In this document: piece by piece, positions 27,933-36,912 of the stretch
Numbering within the stretch: position 1 is the stretch's first letter
Layout: each line of letters begins with the position of its first letter
Assembly (NCBI GenBank): GCA_014169315.1
Contig: AP022133.1
Coordinates: 2,542,001 to 2,606,000, forward strand
From: Enterobacter cloacae
GTDB taxonomy: Bacteria > Pseudomonadota > Gammaproteobacteria > Enterobacterales > Enterobacteriaceae
Length of the DNA: 64,000 bases
Direction of reading: 5' to 3'
Notes under the pieces: generated by a model
What the model saw: only the letters and a program-made list of their open reading frames with translations
Database searches by the model: none
Told to the model about the DNA's origin: nothing
Made by a program: the position numbers and the translations under genes

Positions 27933-28532
27933 ATGCTCTTTGTAGGGACACAACGTGAACCGTTTGAGCAGCTAAAAAGTAAATTATTCATGAGTAGACG
28001 ACTTAACAGAGATCATCGAACCAAAGTCAGAAATATTCCCCGACGCATAAAAGCTCTTAACCGTTGGGCTGGTACTTTTCACAACCTTGAACGTAGTGTT
28101 TTTTCAGAAGATGAGCATTACTGGAATTTCAAAATTCCAGTAGATATCAACCTCGTTCAGGGGAAATATAGCACGCTTAAAACCAAAGCAGCTTGTGCGC
28201 AAGCTTTGATTAATGCATGTTCAAACCTCATAACGGCCACTGCTGGTATGAATTACAGCCCTCGGATTACCGCTGTAGTATGTCTTCCGGATATGTTTAC
28301 AAGTGAGGTCTGTCTTTATCGCTCCGAGGAATATTATCAAGGCTTCGTAACTGAAGGTCGTTCTGAAAATGGTGCTTCTGCTTTGATCAAAGATCGTAGC
28401 CTTGCTGCTGAGTGGGGACTCATTCTGCCAGCTAACGTACAGGAAATCGGTATCACACTCGAATACTATGGAAGCGAGGATCGTGATGAATGGTTCACAG
28501 GAGAACGCTGGTATTATGGTCAGGTTGCTTAG
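27933..28532 (+). CDS. DUF3916-family protein
   Basis: A 199-aa protein with a DUF3916-like body: RNIPRRIKALNRWAGTFHNL, EHYWNFKIPVDINLVQGKYS, KAACAQALINACSNLI, and the C-terminal EWFTGERWYYGQ. Its function is unknown; DUF3916 genes often occur as orphans near toxin/immunity loci. The first ATG has AGGA closely upstream; the ATG at 27990 (MSRRLNRDH) is the alternative start. Lower GC than the neighbouring core genes suggests horizontal acquisition. Confidence 0.72.
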   Translation: MLFVGTQREPFEQLKSKLFMSRRLNRDHRTKVRNIPRRIKALNRWAGTFHNLERSVFSEDEHYWNFKIPVDINLVQGKYSTLKTKAACAQALINACSNLITATAGMNYSPRITAVVCLPDMFTSEVCLYRSEEYYQGFVTEGRSENGASALIKDRSLAAEWGLILPANVQEIGITLEYYGSEDRDEWFTGERWYYGQVA

Positions 28533-28563
28533 GTGTGTTGCATCCATAGGTTGAACTCACAGC
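28533..28563. repeat. 31-bp dispersed repeat, copy 1
   Basis: The sequence starting GTGTGTTGCATCCATAGGTT and ending CTCACAGC recurs at 59087-59117 in inverted orientation with one mismatch. It begins directly after the stop codon of the DUF3916 gene. Its origin is unknown; an IS or integration scar is possible. Confidence 0.75.
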
Positions 28564-28666
28564 AAAAAGCAGACGTACTCGTACCCTACTAATAACAATA
28601 GTTTCAGAAGTCTTACTAACGTTATATCAATGGTGTTAGGTATTTTTTCATGTAGAGGAAATAGAT

Positions 28667-28939
28667 GTGAATAACTATGTAATCTTCATTAAAGGTGATG
28701 AGTCCAAAGTAATCGCTAAGAATCTATTGACGAGACATATTTCTAATGAACTGAAACATAAAGGATTTACTAGATATCCTTATACAATAGAAGCAGATAA
28801 TGAAAAAGACGCCATTCAAATACTAAATAAACAAGGTCAAGAGCACCTAAACGCACTTTCTGAATACACAGGGAACATCTTTTTCTACTGTGCTGTTTTA
28901 GTTGCGGGATTGATGGTGGCACTCATTTTCTTCCGCTAA
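28667..28939 (+). CDS. Small hypothetical protein with C-terminal membrane helix
   Basis: A 90-aa protein not recognised as a known family. The first 65 residues are polar with a mixed alpha/beta pattern, and residues about 70-89 form one strong transmembrane helix (GNIFFYCAVLVAGLMVALIF). The GTG start has GAGGAAA about seven bases upstream. The gene is AT-rich compared with its surroundings, supporting recent acquisition. No operon partners. Confidence 0.65.
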   Translation: MNNYVIFIKGDESKVIAKNLLTRHISNELKHKGFTRYPYTIEADNEKDAIQILNKQGQEHLNALSEYTGNIFFYCAVLVAGLMVALIFFR

Positions 28940-29084
28940 TTTTTAAGAGACAGGCTGTCAATAAAAAAAATCAACAAACCTTGACAGAAATCACAGATAA
29001 GCGGAATGCTACCGAATAATTGCTGCCCTGGTTATCTCGAATGAGATATTCCTTCTTTCACTTTTGTAATGTCCGCTCCAGGCG

Positions 29085-29106
29085 CAGGGCTGCAGTTGCA
29101 GCCCTG
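29085..29106. repeat. Perfect 10-bp inverted repeat
   Basis: CAGGGCTGCA-GT-TGCAGCCCTG forms a strong stem in the 261-bp gap between the small membrane protein and the convergent DUF2569 gene. It may act as a terminator but lacks a T-run. Confidence 0.5.
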
Positions 29107-29200
29107 ACAATCTGAGACTTCAACAGATTCAGCTTGTTCAATACCGGGAATCAAATCCACCAAAAATCCTTTAATATCGTTTACTGACTGCCTGGTTCGC

Positions 29201-29719
29201 CTACCAAATGAACGTCTTTTTAACCCGTACGGAGGTGCGGAAGTACGGGATCCATATACAAGCGTAAATCACATATGTAATAACAGGCATCACCTGAGCA
29301 AAGTCCAGGGTGAGTTGCGGGAATATGTAAGAAGTGGCTACCCGATCAATTAGCATAAGAGTGACACTCGAAACAAGCAATGCACAATAAGCCAGGGGTA
29401 ACTCTTTCTTTTTACGTAAAAACAGAGAAACAATATAAATGACAAAGAGCAGGAAAATTAAGTTAACCCCAGCAGCAATAAAGAGATAGATAGTCTGGGA
29501 GATCGGAAGACGACCTAACGTTCCCATGCCAGCACTTAAAGTTACTGCCAGAGAATTGAAGTAAGAGTAAGCGATAAACAGTATATTGATCAGTGGCAGA
29601 TATAACAAACCGCCTATTTTACGATATCGTTTTTCCTCACACTCAGCACAATATTCAAGATGCTGCGGGATCTCCTTGTCACATGTAATACACGTCCATT
29701 TAAAAGAGGTGTCGTTCAT
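29201..29719 (-). CDS. DUF2569-family membrane protein with N-terminal zinc ribbon
   Basis: A 172-aa protein. The N-terminus carries two CxxC pairs (CITCDKE...YCAEC) forming a short zinc ribbon, followed by four hydrophobic segments and the characteristic DUF2569 end CIWIPYFRTSVRVKKTF. Function is unknown. A second, truncated copy of the same C-terminal region occurs at 61289-61543. The gene lies in an accessory stretch. Confidence 0.8.
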   Translation of the reverse strand: MNDTSFKWTCITCDKEIPQHLEYCAECEEKRYRKIGGLLYLPLINILFIAYSYFNSLAVTLSAGMGTLGRLPISQTIYLFIAAGVNLIFLLFVIYIVSLFLRKKKELPLAYCALLVSSVTLMLIDRVATSYIFPQLTLDFAQVMPVITYVIYACIWIPYFRTSVRVKKTFIW

Positions 29720-29830
29720 TATTCATCCTTATTGATATGTTCGATCTTAGTGATGTGGCTTTACCCCAGAACAGAGTAAAGCTTCACCAATATCGGCTAA
29801 CCATGCACTTTCTTTAGGGGTATTACCTGT

Positions 29831-30175
29831 TCAGGAAGGGAAAAATGGAGAGTACTGATAAACCGCCACCATCACTGAGAGACTCAATACCACGCTGATG
29901 ATGAAATATGTTTTAAATGGTTGCTTTTGTGTTTTATGGCGAAAGAGCTGTTGACCCACAATCGCCCCCGGCCACCCCCCCATCAATCCAAACACCAGCA
30001 AAGTAGATTCTGGCACTCTGCGCCAGGCCTTACGCGCCGCCATTTTGTCTATGCCGTAAATCGTCAGTGTCAGTACGTTGACAAGCAGAAGCCACGTGAC
30101 AAAGGGATACGACGTAAAAAGGCTCCCGAATGCCGCGAAGATCAGTAGCAGATAACAAAAGCGATTGAGATTCAT
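29831..30175 (-). CDS. DUF1294-family small membrane protein
   Basis: A 114-aa protein with three to four hydrophobic segments. The family signature is IYGIDKMAARKAWRRVPEST followed by GLMGGWPGAIVGQQLFRHKT and the final helix. Some DUF1294 proteins carry a cold-shock domain; this one does not. Function unknown. The ATG at 30175 is preferred to the GTG four codons upstream because it starts the first hydrophobic segment more closely. Confidence 0.82.
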   Translation of the reverse strand: MNLNRFCYLLLIFAAFGSLFTSYPFVTWLLLVNVLTLTIYGIDKMAARKAWRRVPESTLLVFGLMGGWPGAIVGQQLFRHKTQKQPFKTYFIISVVLSLSVMVAVYQYSPFFPS

Positions 30176-30282
30176 ATTATTAGTCACAGCAATTATCAGA
30201 ATTGTATCGACACCGCATTATACGCAACATAAATGGCGGGAAGAACCCGCTGCCTGTCGCTTAGCCACGTGGAGGTGATGAA

Positions 30283-30675
30283 CTAGCCGAGCATATCAAA
30301 GCGCGATTTTTGGAAATCTCCATATACCTCCGGATGGGTAAAGGCGGGGAATGTGGCTTTCTGAGCAGCGGATTTTAACGCTTCACAATATGCTTTATTA
30401 CCATCACTGGTCGAAATATTTGAAGCAGTGCCATCCTGAGCAAACTCGATATGCAATCTGCATTTTTTCCCTTTCCAGCTTTGTGGTGCAACAAGTTTGG
30501 CATTAATAGCCGCTTTGATTGCCCGGGCCTGAGCGCCCCACTCATCCTGATCGTCCCAGCGGCCAGAACCGCAACTGCCCGTTGCCGTGGTTTTATGGCA
30601 CCCGGAAGGATGTAACGGCGCACAACCCGCAGCTAAACCGGCCAGAGCAATCAGTATGAAGATTTTCTTTTCCAT
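30283..30675 (-). CDS. Lipoprotein with TolA/TonB-like C-terminal domain
   Basis: A 130-aa lipoprotein precursor. The signal peptide ends in the lipobox LAAGC (Cys18). The mature part resembles the TolA C-terminal domain III: QARAIKAAINAKL, then KKCRLHIEFAQDGTASNIS and CEALKSAAQKATFPAF, with paired cysteines spaced as in TolA. It lacks TolA's membrane anchor and long helix. It may sit at the envelope and bind TolB or colicin-like partners, but this is inference. Confidence 0.75.
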   Translation of the reverse strand: MEKKIFILIALAGLAAGCAPLHPSGCHKTTATGSCGSGRWDDQDEWGAQARAIKAAINAKLVAPQSWKGKKCRLHIEFAQDGTASNISTSDGNKAYCEALKSAAQKATFPAFTHPEVYGDFQKSRFDMLG

Positions 30676-30799
30676 ATGACGAAATCCCTCTCGTTTTGTC
30701 AGCTAACGTTTAGCCCCCTATCATATTTCAATTCGCGCCCCTGACCAGCTACCATTATTGAACCCGGCGACAGAAATACTCGTACCTGTTCGCTTAATC

Positions 30800-30851
30800 A
30801 GCCCGTTAGCCACGTCTGTCTGCGACCTGAGACAGACGTGGCTAACGGGCT
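30800..30851. repeat. Perfect 22-bp inverted repeat downstream of paaY
   Basis: The two 22-bp arms (AGCCCGTTAGCCACGTCTGTCT and its exact complement; arm written as positions 30800-30821 and 30830-30851) flank an 8-nt loop GCGACCTG, 15 bp beyond the paaY stop codon. It would form an exceptionally stable hairpin, probably ending the paa transcript; there is no T-run. Confidence 0.85.
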
Positions 30852-30865
30852 GACCTCAAGCCCAC

Positions 30866-31468
30866 TCACCCCGCCGACTTTGGCCTCAAATTCTCATCAA
30901 ATATCAGCCGTTGCCGCCCGGGTTCTGCCTCGCGCAGCGGTTCAACCTGATGCATCGTCAGCTTGCAGCGTTCCACCAGCACCTGGTATTCCCGCGTGCC
31001 CTGCATCTTCCACGCTATTTCCTGTTCACTCAGCTCACGAATCGCTTTGGCCGGGCTGCCAATAATCAAATGGTTGGCAGGCATTTCCGCTTTCGCCTTC
31101 ACAAACGCCGCCGCACCGACAATGCTGTTTTCGCCGATCACCGCGCCGTCCATCACCACCGCATTCATCCCGACCAGTGCGTTACGCCGGATAATGCAGC
31201 CGTGCAGAATGGCGCTGTGGCCAATATGCCCGTTTTCCTCGACCACGGTGTCCTGCTCCGGGAAACCATGCATCACGCAGTTATCCTGAATGTTGGCACC
31301 GTCTTTCACCACAATACGGCCAAAATCGCCGCGCAGGCTGGCATTTGGGCCAACGTAAACACCTTTACCCAGGATCACATCACCAATAAGTACCGCCGTC
31401 GGGTGAACATAGCTCTCGTCAGGCACGACCGGCGTCAGACCGTCAATTTGATAAACAGGCATCCTCAC
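30866..31468 (-). CDS. paaY: Phenylacetate-pathway hexapeptide thioesterase PaaY
   Basis: A 200-aa left-handed beta-helix protein of the gamma-carbonic anhydrase-like hexapeptide family. Repeats such as [25 protein letters not shown], and [20 protein letters not shown] carry the metal-binding histidines. In E. coli PaaY is a thioesterase that hydrolyses dead-end 2-hydroxycyclohepta-1,4,6-triene-formyl-CoA. It follows paaX by 3 bp and is the last gene of the cluster. Confidence 0.94.
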   Translation of the reverse strand: MRMPVYQIDGLTPVVPDESYVHPTAVLIGDVILGKGVYVGPNASLRGDFGRIVVKDGANIQDNCVMHGFPEQDTVVEENGHIGHSAILHGCIIRRNALVGMNAVVMDGAVIGENSIVGAAAFVKAKAEMPANHLIIGSPAKAIRELSEQEIAWKMQGTREYQVLVERCKLTMHQVEPLREAEPGRQRLIFDENLRPKSAG

Positions 31469-31471
31469 TCC

Positions 31472-32398
31472 TTATGCGCTTGTAAGACCACCAAAGCGTT
31501 GATAGTAGAGCGTGCCAGGCACGGGCAGTTCACCGACGGAGGTTTCGCCTTTCTCACTGACAAACGCCAGCGCTCCCGGTGCCACACGCTGATAAATATT
31601 GATGCAGAGCTGTCGGGCACTTTGCCCTGCCCAGTGCGCTGGTAGTAACTCTTCCGGCAACAGCGGGTCTTTCAGCACCACACGACGATAAAAATGGATC
31701 AGTAACAGCTGGATCTGGAAGCAACGTTCTGGCGTCAACTCTTCCGGCGCAGCCTCTTTCAGCAGCGGCAACAACGGCCGGAATGAGTCGATAAACGTCT
31801 CGTACATGACGTTTTGTTCTGTCAGTTGCCAGCACTCTTCTACCCGGAAGCGTAGCGCAGCGCGGGACAGTGCCAGCGGTGAGTGAGCCTCGAAGAAGAT
31901 GACGTTTTCCGCCACGCCCGCGTCATGCAACAGGGACTGCACATCCGCCAGATGCTGAGATGGCGAGGCCATCAGGCTCGGCGCAAGCGTGCCAAACCCC
32001 TGCCATATAAGCTGTTTTTTCACATCGGCGAGGGTCGTTTTGTCCAGACCTTCAGAGAGCAGCAGCAGCCATTTGCCGTCCCATGCGGGCAGTTCCGCAC
32101 GGTAGATTTTATTCTCCGCGCGACGGGTCAAACGCAGTCCTTTATCACTCAGACGGTAAAAGCTGCGACGCCCAATGCGGGAAACATCCAGCCAGCCCTC
32201 TTTGTTAAGGCGGAACAGCGCGGTACGCACAAAACGTTCACCAAACCCCATGCCTTCAAGTAAAGCGGCCAGGCTGCCGAGCCAGATTTCACCGCCTCGA
32301 TGGGAAAGTGCATCACCGTACAGGGAAGAGATAAGCGATGTCCCGCTGATGGGAACGGAGCTGACTGCGTGCTGGATGAAGGCGTCGAGTTTATTCAT
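31472..32398 (-). CDS. paaX: Phenylacetate-responsive repressor PaaX
   Basis: A 308-aa GntR-like repressor of the PaaX family. It starts MNKLDAFIQHAVSSVPISG as in E. coli PaaX, with the winged HTH around RTALFRLNKEGWLDVSRIGR. It represses paaA and paaZ promoters and is released by phenylacetyl-CoA. The ATG at 32398 aligns with E. coli; an ATG three codons earlier is also possible. The C-terminus (FGGLTSA) is slightly shorter than in E. coli. Two sequences matching the PaaX box lie between paaA and paaZ. Confidence 0.93.
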   Translation of the reverse strand: MNKLDAFIQHAVSSVPISGTSLISSLYGDALSHRGGEIWLGSLAALLEGMGFGERFVRTALFRLNKEGWLDVSRIGRRSFYRLSDKGLRLTRRAENKIYRAELPAWDGKWLLLLSEGLDKTTLADVKKQLIWQGFGTLAPSLMASPSQHLADVQSLLHDAGVAENVIFFEAHSPLALSRAALRFRVEECWQLTEQNVMYETFIDSFRPLLPLLKEAAPEELTPERCFQIQLLLIHFYRRVVLKDPLLPEELLPAHWAGQSARQLCINIYQRVAPGALAFVSEKGETSVGELPVPGTLYYQRFGGLTSA

Positions 32399-32467
32399 GT
32401 GATTCATTCTGTTGTGATTTTTTTCCTGGATGAATCATAGCATAAAATGTTGTGCGGTTTGGTTCCC

Positions 32468-32506
32468 TCACCCAGCCCTCTCCCCAAAGGGAGAGAGCCA
32501 GGGTGA
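32468..32506. repeat. Imperfect GC-rich hairpin between paaK and paaX
   Basis: A long imperfect stem (TCACCC...CTCTCCC-caaa-GGGAGAG...GGGTGA) fills the 119-bp paaK-paaX gap. It belongs to the common dispersed enterobacterial hairpin type and may reduce read-through from the catabolic operon into the regulator. Confidence 0.6.
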
Positions 32507-32517
32507 CACGTCTGGCC

Positions 32518-33840
32518 TTAGCTGTTCGCTGCCACCTTACGCAGGTCGAACACCCGGCAGGCCTTCCCTTCAGAGCGCGGAATGCTGCCACAGTTAACGA
32601 TCATCACGTCGGTGGAGATCCCAACCATTGATTTAATGCGGTGGCGCAACTGATGACAAACCTGGCAGCGCTGCTCGTGAGTGAGCGTTAAGCTGCTCTC
32701 TTTCAGCTCCACCTTCACCGAAAGCGAATCAAGATGTCCGCGGCGGTTCACCTCCAGCTGATAGTGCGGAGAGAGGTGTTCAAACTTGACGATCTCTTCT
32801 TCAAGCTGCGACGGGAATACGTTGACACCACGGATGATCAGCATATCGTCGCTGCGCCCACTGATGCGATCCATACGGCGCATAGTGCGTGCGGTGCCCG
32901 GCAGCAGACGCGTCAGGTCACGCGTGCGGTAGCGGATCACCGGCAACGCTTCTTTGGTCAGCGTGGTGAACAGCAGTTCGCCCTGCTCACCGTCGGCCAG
33001 CACCGTGCCGTCGTTCGGATTGACAATCTCCGGGTAGAAATGATCTTCCCAAATGGTCGGGCCGTCGGCGGTTTCGATACACTCCATCGCCACACCCGGG
33101 CCCATCACTTCTGACAACCCGTAGATATCCAGGGCGGTGATCCCCAGTCGTTTTTCAATTTCACGGCGCATGGCCTGTGTCCACGGCTCAGCGCCGAACA
33201 CGCCCACCCGCAGGGAACAGGTGCTGGCATCGCCCCCCATCTGGCGTTCCAGCTCTTCAATCAGGTTCAGGCAGTAGGACGGTGTAACCATGATCATGTC
33301 CGGCTGGAAATCACGGATCAGCTGTGCCTGCTTCTCGGTCTGACCGCCGGACATCGGGATCACCGTCGCCCCTAAACGCTCAGCACCATAGTGTGCCCCC
33401 AGTCCGCCGGTAAAGAGGCCGTAGCCGTAGGCCACGTGGATTTTATCTTTTGCGCTGCCGCCTGCGGCACGCAGGGAGCGGGCAACAATATTAGCCCAGT
33501 TGTCGATGTCGTTTTGGGTATAACCCACGACAGTCGGTTTACCGGTAGTACCGGACGAGGCGTGGATACGCACCACCTGCTCCATCGGTACGGCAAAGGT
33601 GTCGAACGGGTAGTTATCGCGCAAATCCTGCTTGGTGGTGCACGGGAATTTGCGAATGTCGTCCAGCACTTTGAAATCGTCAGGGTGAACGCCCGCAGCG
33701 TCAAACTTACGTTTGTACATCGGAACGTTGTTGTAGGCATGATGCAGCGTCCACTTCAGGCGCTCGGTTTGCAGAGCCTGCAATTCGTCAATGGATGCAG
33801 TTTCGATCGGATCAAGCTTTGTTGTATTTGTCGTTGTCAT
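32518..33840 (-). CDS. paaK: Phenylacetate-CoA ligase
   Basis: A 440-aa adenylate-forming enzyme that activates phenylacetate to phenylacetyl-CoA with ATP, the first pathway step. The AMP/ATP motif HASSGTTGKPTVVGYT, the YGLSEVMGPGVAMEC segment and the C-terminal hinge SGRSDDMLIIRGVNVFPSQLE (quoted in part) are typical. The start at 33840 aligns with E. coli PaaK; the longer open frame overlaps paaJ and is not used. It follows paaJ by 26 bp. Confidence 0.96.
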   Translation of the reverse strand: MTTTNTTKLDPIETASIDELQALQTERLKWTLHHAYNNVPMYKRKFDAAGVHPDDFKVLDDIRKFPCTTKQDLRDNYPFDTFAVPMEQVVRIHASSGTTGKPTVVGYTQNDIDNWANIVARSLRAAGGSAKDKIHVAYGYGLFTGGLGAHYGAERLGATVIPMSGGQTEKQAQLIRDFQPDMIMVTPSYCLNLIEELERQMGGDASTCSLRVGVFGAEPWTQAMRREIEKRLGITALDIYGLSEVMGPGVAMECIETADGPTIWEDHFYPEIVNPNDGTVLADGEQGELLFTTLTKEALPVIRYRTRDLTRLLPGTARTMRRMDRISGRSDDMLIIRGVNVFPSQLEEEIVKFEHLSPHYQLEVNRRGHLDSLSVKVELKESSLTLTHEQRCQVCHQLRHRIKSMVGISTDVMIVNCGSIPRSEGKACRVFDLRKVAANS

Positions 33841-33866
33841 TGTAGGGTACTCACATTGTAATTCGC

Positions 33867-35072
33867 TCAAACACGCTCAAGGATCATGGCGATGCCCTGA
33901 CCCACACCGATGCACATCGTACAAAGCGCATAGCGCCCGTTGCGTCGGTGCAACTCATTGCTGGCAGCCAGTGCCAGCCTGGCACCGCTCATTCCCAGCG
34001 GGTGGCCTAATGCGATAGCGCCGCCGTTCGGGTTGACGTGTGCGGCATCGTCCGGTAATCCCAGTTGACGCAACACGCCCAGCGCCTGTGAAGCAAAGGC
34101 TTCGTTAAGCTCAATGACATCCATATCGTTAATATTCAGACCGGCGCGCTCCAGCACTTTACGGGTGGCTGGCACCGGGCCTAACCCCATCAGACGCGGT
34201 TCAACACCGGCGGTGGCCATCGCCACGATCCGGGTGCGTGGAACCAGACCTTGCGCAAGTGCCATTTGCTCGCTGGCGATAATCAGCGCGGCGGCACCAT
34301 CGTTCACGCCGGAGGCATTCCCCGCGGTTACCACGCCGTTTTTACGAAACGGGGTTTTGAGCGCGGCGAGCTGTTCAGGCGTGGTATCGGCGCGCGGGTG
34401 CTCATCCACGCTGATTTCTGTCACCGTTCCCTTTTTACCAGGCACCCGTACCGGCACAATTTCCTGCGCCAGAACACCATTCTGCTGCGCCTGTGCGGTA
34501 CGCTGCTGGCTGCGCAGGGCAAACGCGTCCTGATCGGCACGGCTGATATTTAACAATTCAGCTACATTCTCTGCCGTTTCCGGCATGCTGTCAGTTCCGA
34601 ATTGCTGATGCATGAGCGGATTCACAAATCGCCAGCCGATGGTGGTATCAAAGATCTCCGCCTGACGCTGAAACGCCGCCGTGGCTTTACCCATCACAAA
34701 CGGCGCGCGGGACATCGACTCCACGCCCCCCGCAATCATCAGATCGCCGTCACCGGCTTTGATAGCGCGAGCGGCAAAACCAATCGCGTCCAGCCCCGAA
34801 CCGCACAGACGGTTGATGGTGGTACCGGAAACCGTCTGCGGCAAACCTGCCAGCAACGCCGACATGCGCGCCACGTTGCGGTTATCTTCCCCCGCCTGGT
34901 TGGCACAGCCGAAAATCACATCATCAATACGTTCCAGGTCGAGCTGCGGGTAGCGTGCCAGCAGCGCACGCAGCGGCACTGCCCCCAGATCGTCCGCACG
35001 TACACCCGCTAATCCGCCGCCATAGCGACCAACCGGGGTACGAACACCATCACAAATAAATGCATCACGCAT
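33867..35072 (-). CDS. paaJ: 3-oxoadipyl-CoA / 3-oxo-5,6-dehydrosuberyl-CoA thiolase
   Basis: A 401-aa thiolase. The nucleophilic cysteine is in [12 protein letters not shown], the catalytic His in [17 protein letters not shown] and the second cysteine in [14 protein letters not shown]. It performs two thiolytic cleavages in phenylacetate degradation, the last giving succinyl-CoA and acetyl-CoA. Its start overlaps the paaI stop by one base (TGATG), indicating coupled translation. Confidence 0.96.
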   Translation of the reverse strand: MRDAFICDGVRTPVGRYGGGLAGVRADDLGAVPLRALLARYPQLDLERIDDVIFGCANQAGEDNRNVARMSALLAGLPQTVSGTTINRLCGSGLDAIGFAARAIKAGDGDLMIAGGVESMSRAPFVMGKATAAFQRQAEIFDTTIGWRFVNPLMHQQFGTDSMPETAENVAELLNISRADQDAFALRSQQRTAQAQQNGVLAQEIVPVRVPGKKGTVTEISVDEHPRADTTPEQLAALKTPFRKNGVVTAGNASGVNDGAAALIIASEQMALAQGLVPRTRIVAMATAGVEPRLMGLGPVPATRKVLERAGLNINDMDVIELNEAFASQALGVLRQLGLPDDAAHVNPNGGAIALGHPLGMSGARLALAASNELHRRNGRYALCTMCIGVGQGIAMILERV

Positions 35073-35494
35073 CAGGCTTCTCCTGTCACACTGCCGCCAA
35101 TGCGGTGAGATTTCCCGCGAAAGAGAGCGACCGTTTTCTGTTGTTGGTTCTGGATTTCAATGTCGTACACGCCGGTCAGCTTGCCCTGATGCTTCACCCG
35201 CGCAGTGGCGGTCAGCGTGTCCCCGGCAAAACCCGGGCGCAGAAAATCAATGGAGCAACCCGATGCCACCGCCGCCAGTCCCTGACTGTTACAGGCGTAG
35301 GCAAAGGCGGTGTCTGCCAGTGAGAACAGCTGTCCACCGTGGCAGGTTTTATGGCCGTTGAGCATCTGCGGGGTGATGGTCATGGTCACCACCGCATACC
35401 CGTCATCCATCTCGATAATGTCGATCCCCAGCGCCTGCGCGCAGGCATCCTGCTCATACATGGTGCGGGCGTTATGCCAGGCGTTATGACTCAT
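35072..35494 (-). CDS. paaI: Phenylacetyl-CoA pathway thioesterase PaaI
   Basis: A 140-aa hotdog-fold thioesterase. The signature GHKTCHGGQLFSLADTAFAYA is complete. It hydrolyses ring-hydroxylated phenylacetyl-CoA or epoxide intermediates, freeing CoA when the pathway stalls. The start at 35494 gives MSHNAWHNARTMYEQDACA as in E. coli and overlaps the 3' end of paaH by 11 nt; the longer upstream frame inside paaH is a shadow. Confidence 0.95.
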   Translation of the reverse strand: MSHNAWHNARTMYEQDACAQALGIDIIEMDDGYAVVTMTITPQMLNGHKTCHGGQLFSLADTAFAYACNSQGLAAVASGCSIDFLRPGFAGDTLTATARVKHQGKLTGVYDIEIQNQQQKTVALFRGKSHRIGGSVTGEA

Positions 35495-36911
35495 AGCTAC
35501 TCTCCAGAAGCGCCCGCTGGCGCAGCAGTGAACAGGGGCGATAACGTTCTTCACCGTAATGACGTTGCAGGTTTTCCAAAAGCGTGAGCAGGCGTTGCCA
35601 GCCCAGGCGTTCTCCCCATGCAATCGGGCCGCTCGGGTAATTCACGCCCAGACGCATCGCAGTATCAATATCCTTCTCGCTGGCGACCCCTTTTTGCAGC
35701 GCATCCAGCGCTTCGTTGGCAATCATCGCCACCGTCCGCCAGACCAGCAGGCCGGGATAATCGGCAATTTGCACCACCCGGTGTCCCTGCTGTTGCAGCC
35801 AGAAGATGGCCTTTTGCGTGGCGGTGTGCGGATTGCTGGACGCCGCCGCGATAACGGCCACATCGCGCTCAATACGGTCAACCACCACCACCGGGCTGTT
35901 CAGCCGAAGCGCCAGTGCCTGCGCAGTTTCGCCCTGTGTTTCAATCAACAGTACGTCGTCAATTTCCGTGACACCGTCACTTTTTCTCTGGACGCTCATC
36001 GGGCTAAAACTGTCGTTGACCGCCTCAAGCCACTGCACGTCCGGTTTATCGCCGTGCCAGTCGTAAACGCCCCGCCCGCTTTTTTTACCCAATCGTCCCG
36101 CCAGTACCAGCTCCTGCTGCACCAGCGATGGCAGGAAACGACGCTCCTGCCAGAAGGCGTTAAACACCGAACAGGTCACGGCAAAGTTGACGTCCTGACC
36201 AATCATGTCGGTCAGCTCCAGTGGCCCCATCGGGAAACCACCGCCTTCGCGCAGCGCGGCGTCAATCACCTCCGGTGCGGCCACCTGTTCTTCCAGCGCA
36301 CGCCAGGCTTCGGAATAGAACGGGCGTGCCACGCGGTTAACGATAAAACCTGGCGTTGACTGGCAACGCACCGGCTGTTTTCCCCAGTTCAGCGCCAGCT
36401 CGCACAACGCATCGGCCACTTCAGGCGATGTCGCCAGCCCGCTGACCACTTCCACCAGTTTCATCACCGGTGCCGGGTTGAAGAAATGCAGCCCCGCGAC
36501 GCGCTCCGGGTGGCGAATGTCTGCGGCGATGGCGGTGACGGAAATTGAAGAGGTATTACTGGTCAGCAGCGTCTGCGGCGGGCAGATTTCCGCCAGCTGT
36601 GTAAACAGCGCTTTTTTCACCTCCAGCCGTTCAGAGGCCGCCTCAATGACCAGATCCGCTGCGGCAAGGGCAGAGATATCCGTCACCGGAACCAGCCTTG
36701 CGAGGATCTGCGAGCCAGAGTCCGCAGACAACTTTCCGCGCATCACGCGGGAAGCCAGACGCTGACGAATACCGTCAATCGCGCGGGAAACGGCCTCGGA
36801 AGCGAGGTCATAAACCAGCACCTGATGACCATGACTTGCCGCCACTTCGGCAATCCCGGCCCCCATCGTGCCGCTTCCAATCACGGCGACAGTGCGGATG
36901 TTTATCGCCAT
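35484..36911 (-). CDS. paaH: 3-hydroxyadipyl-CoA dehydrogenase
   Basis: A 475-aa NAD-dependent 3-hydroxyacyl-CoA dehydrogenase. The Rossmann motif VAVIGSGTMGAGIAEVAASHG is at the N-terminus; ASERLEVKKALF and GLHFFNPAPVMKLVEVV follow; a second C-terminal dehydrogenase domain (LGVNYPSGPIAWGERLG) completes it. It oxidises 3-hydroxyadipyl-CoA to 3-oxoadipyl-CoA. It starts one base after the paaG stop. Confidence 0.96.
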   Translation of the reverse strand: MAINIRTVAVIGSGTMGAGIAEVAASHGHQVLVYDLASEAVSRAIDGIRQRLASRVMRGKLSADSGSQILARLVPVTDISALAAADLVIEAASERLEVKKALFTQLAEICPPQTLLTSNTSSISVTAIAADIRHPERVAGLHFFNPAPVMKLVEVVSGLATSPEVADALCELALNWGKQPVRCQSTPGFIVNRVARPFYSEAWRALEEQVAAPEVIDAALREGGGFPMGPLELTDMIGQDVNFAVTCSVFNAFWQERRFLPSLVQQELVLAGRLGKKSGRGVYDWHGDKPDVQWLEAVNDSFSPMSVQRKSDGVTEIDDVLLIETQGETAQALALRLNSPVVVVDRIERDVAVIAAASSNPHTATQKAIFWLQQQGHRVVQIADYPGLLVWRTVAMIANEALDALQKGVASEKDIDTAMRLGVNYPSGPIAWGERLGWQRLLTLLENLQRHYGEERYRPCSLLRQRALLESSYES

Positions 36912-36912
36912 G

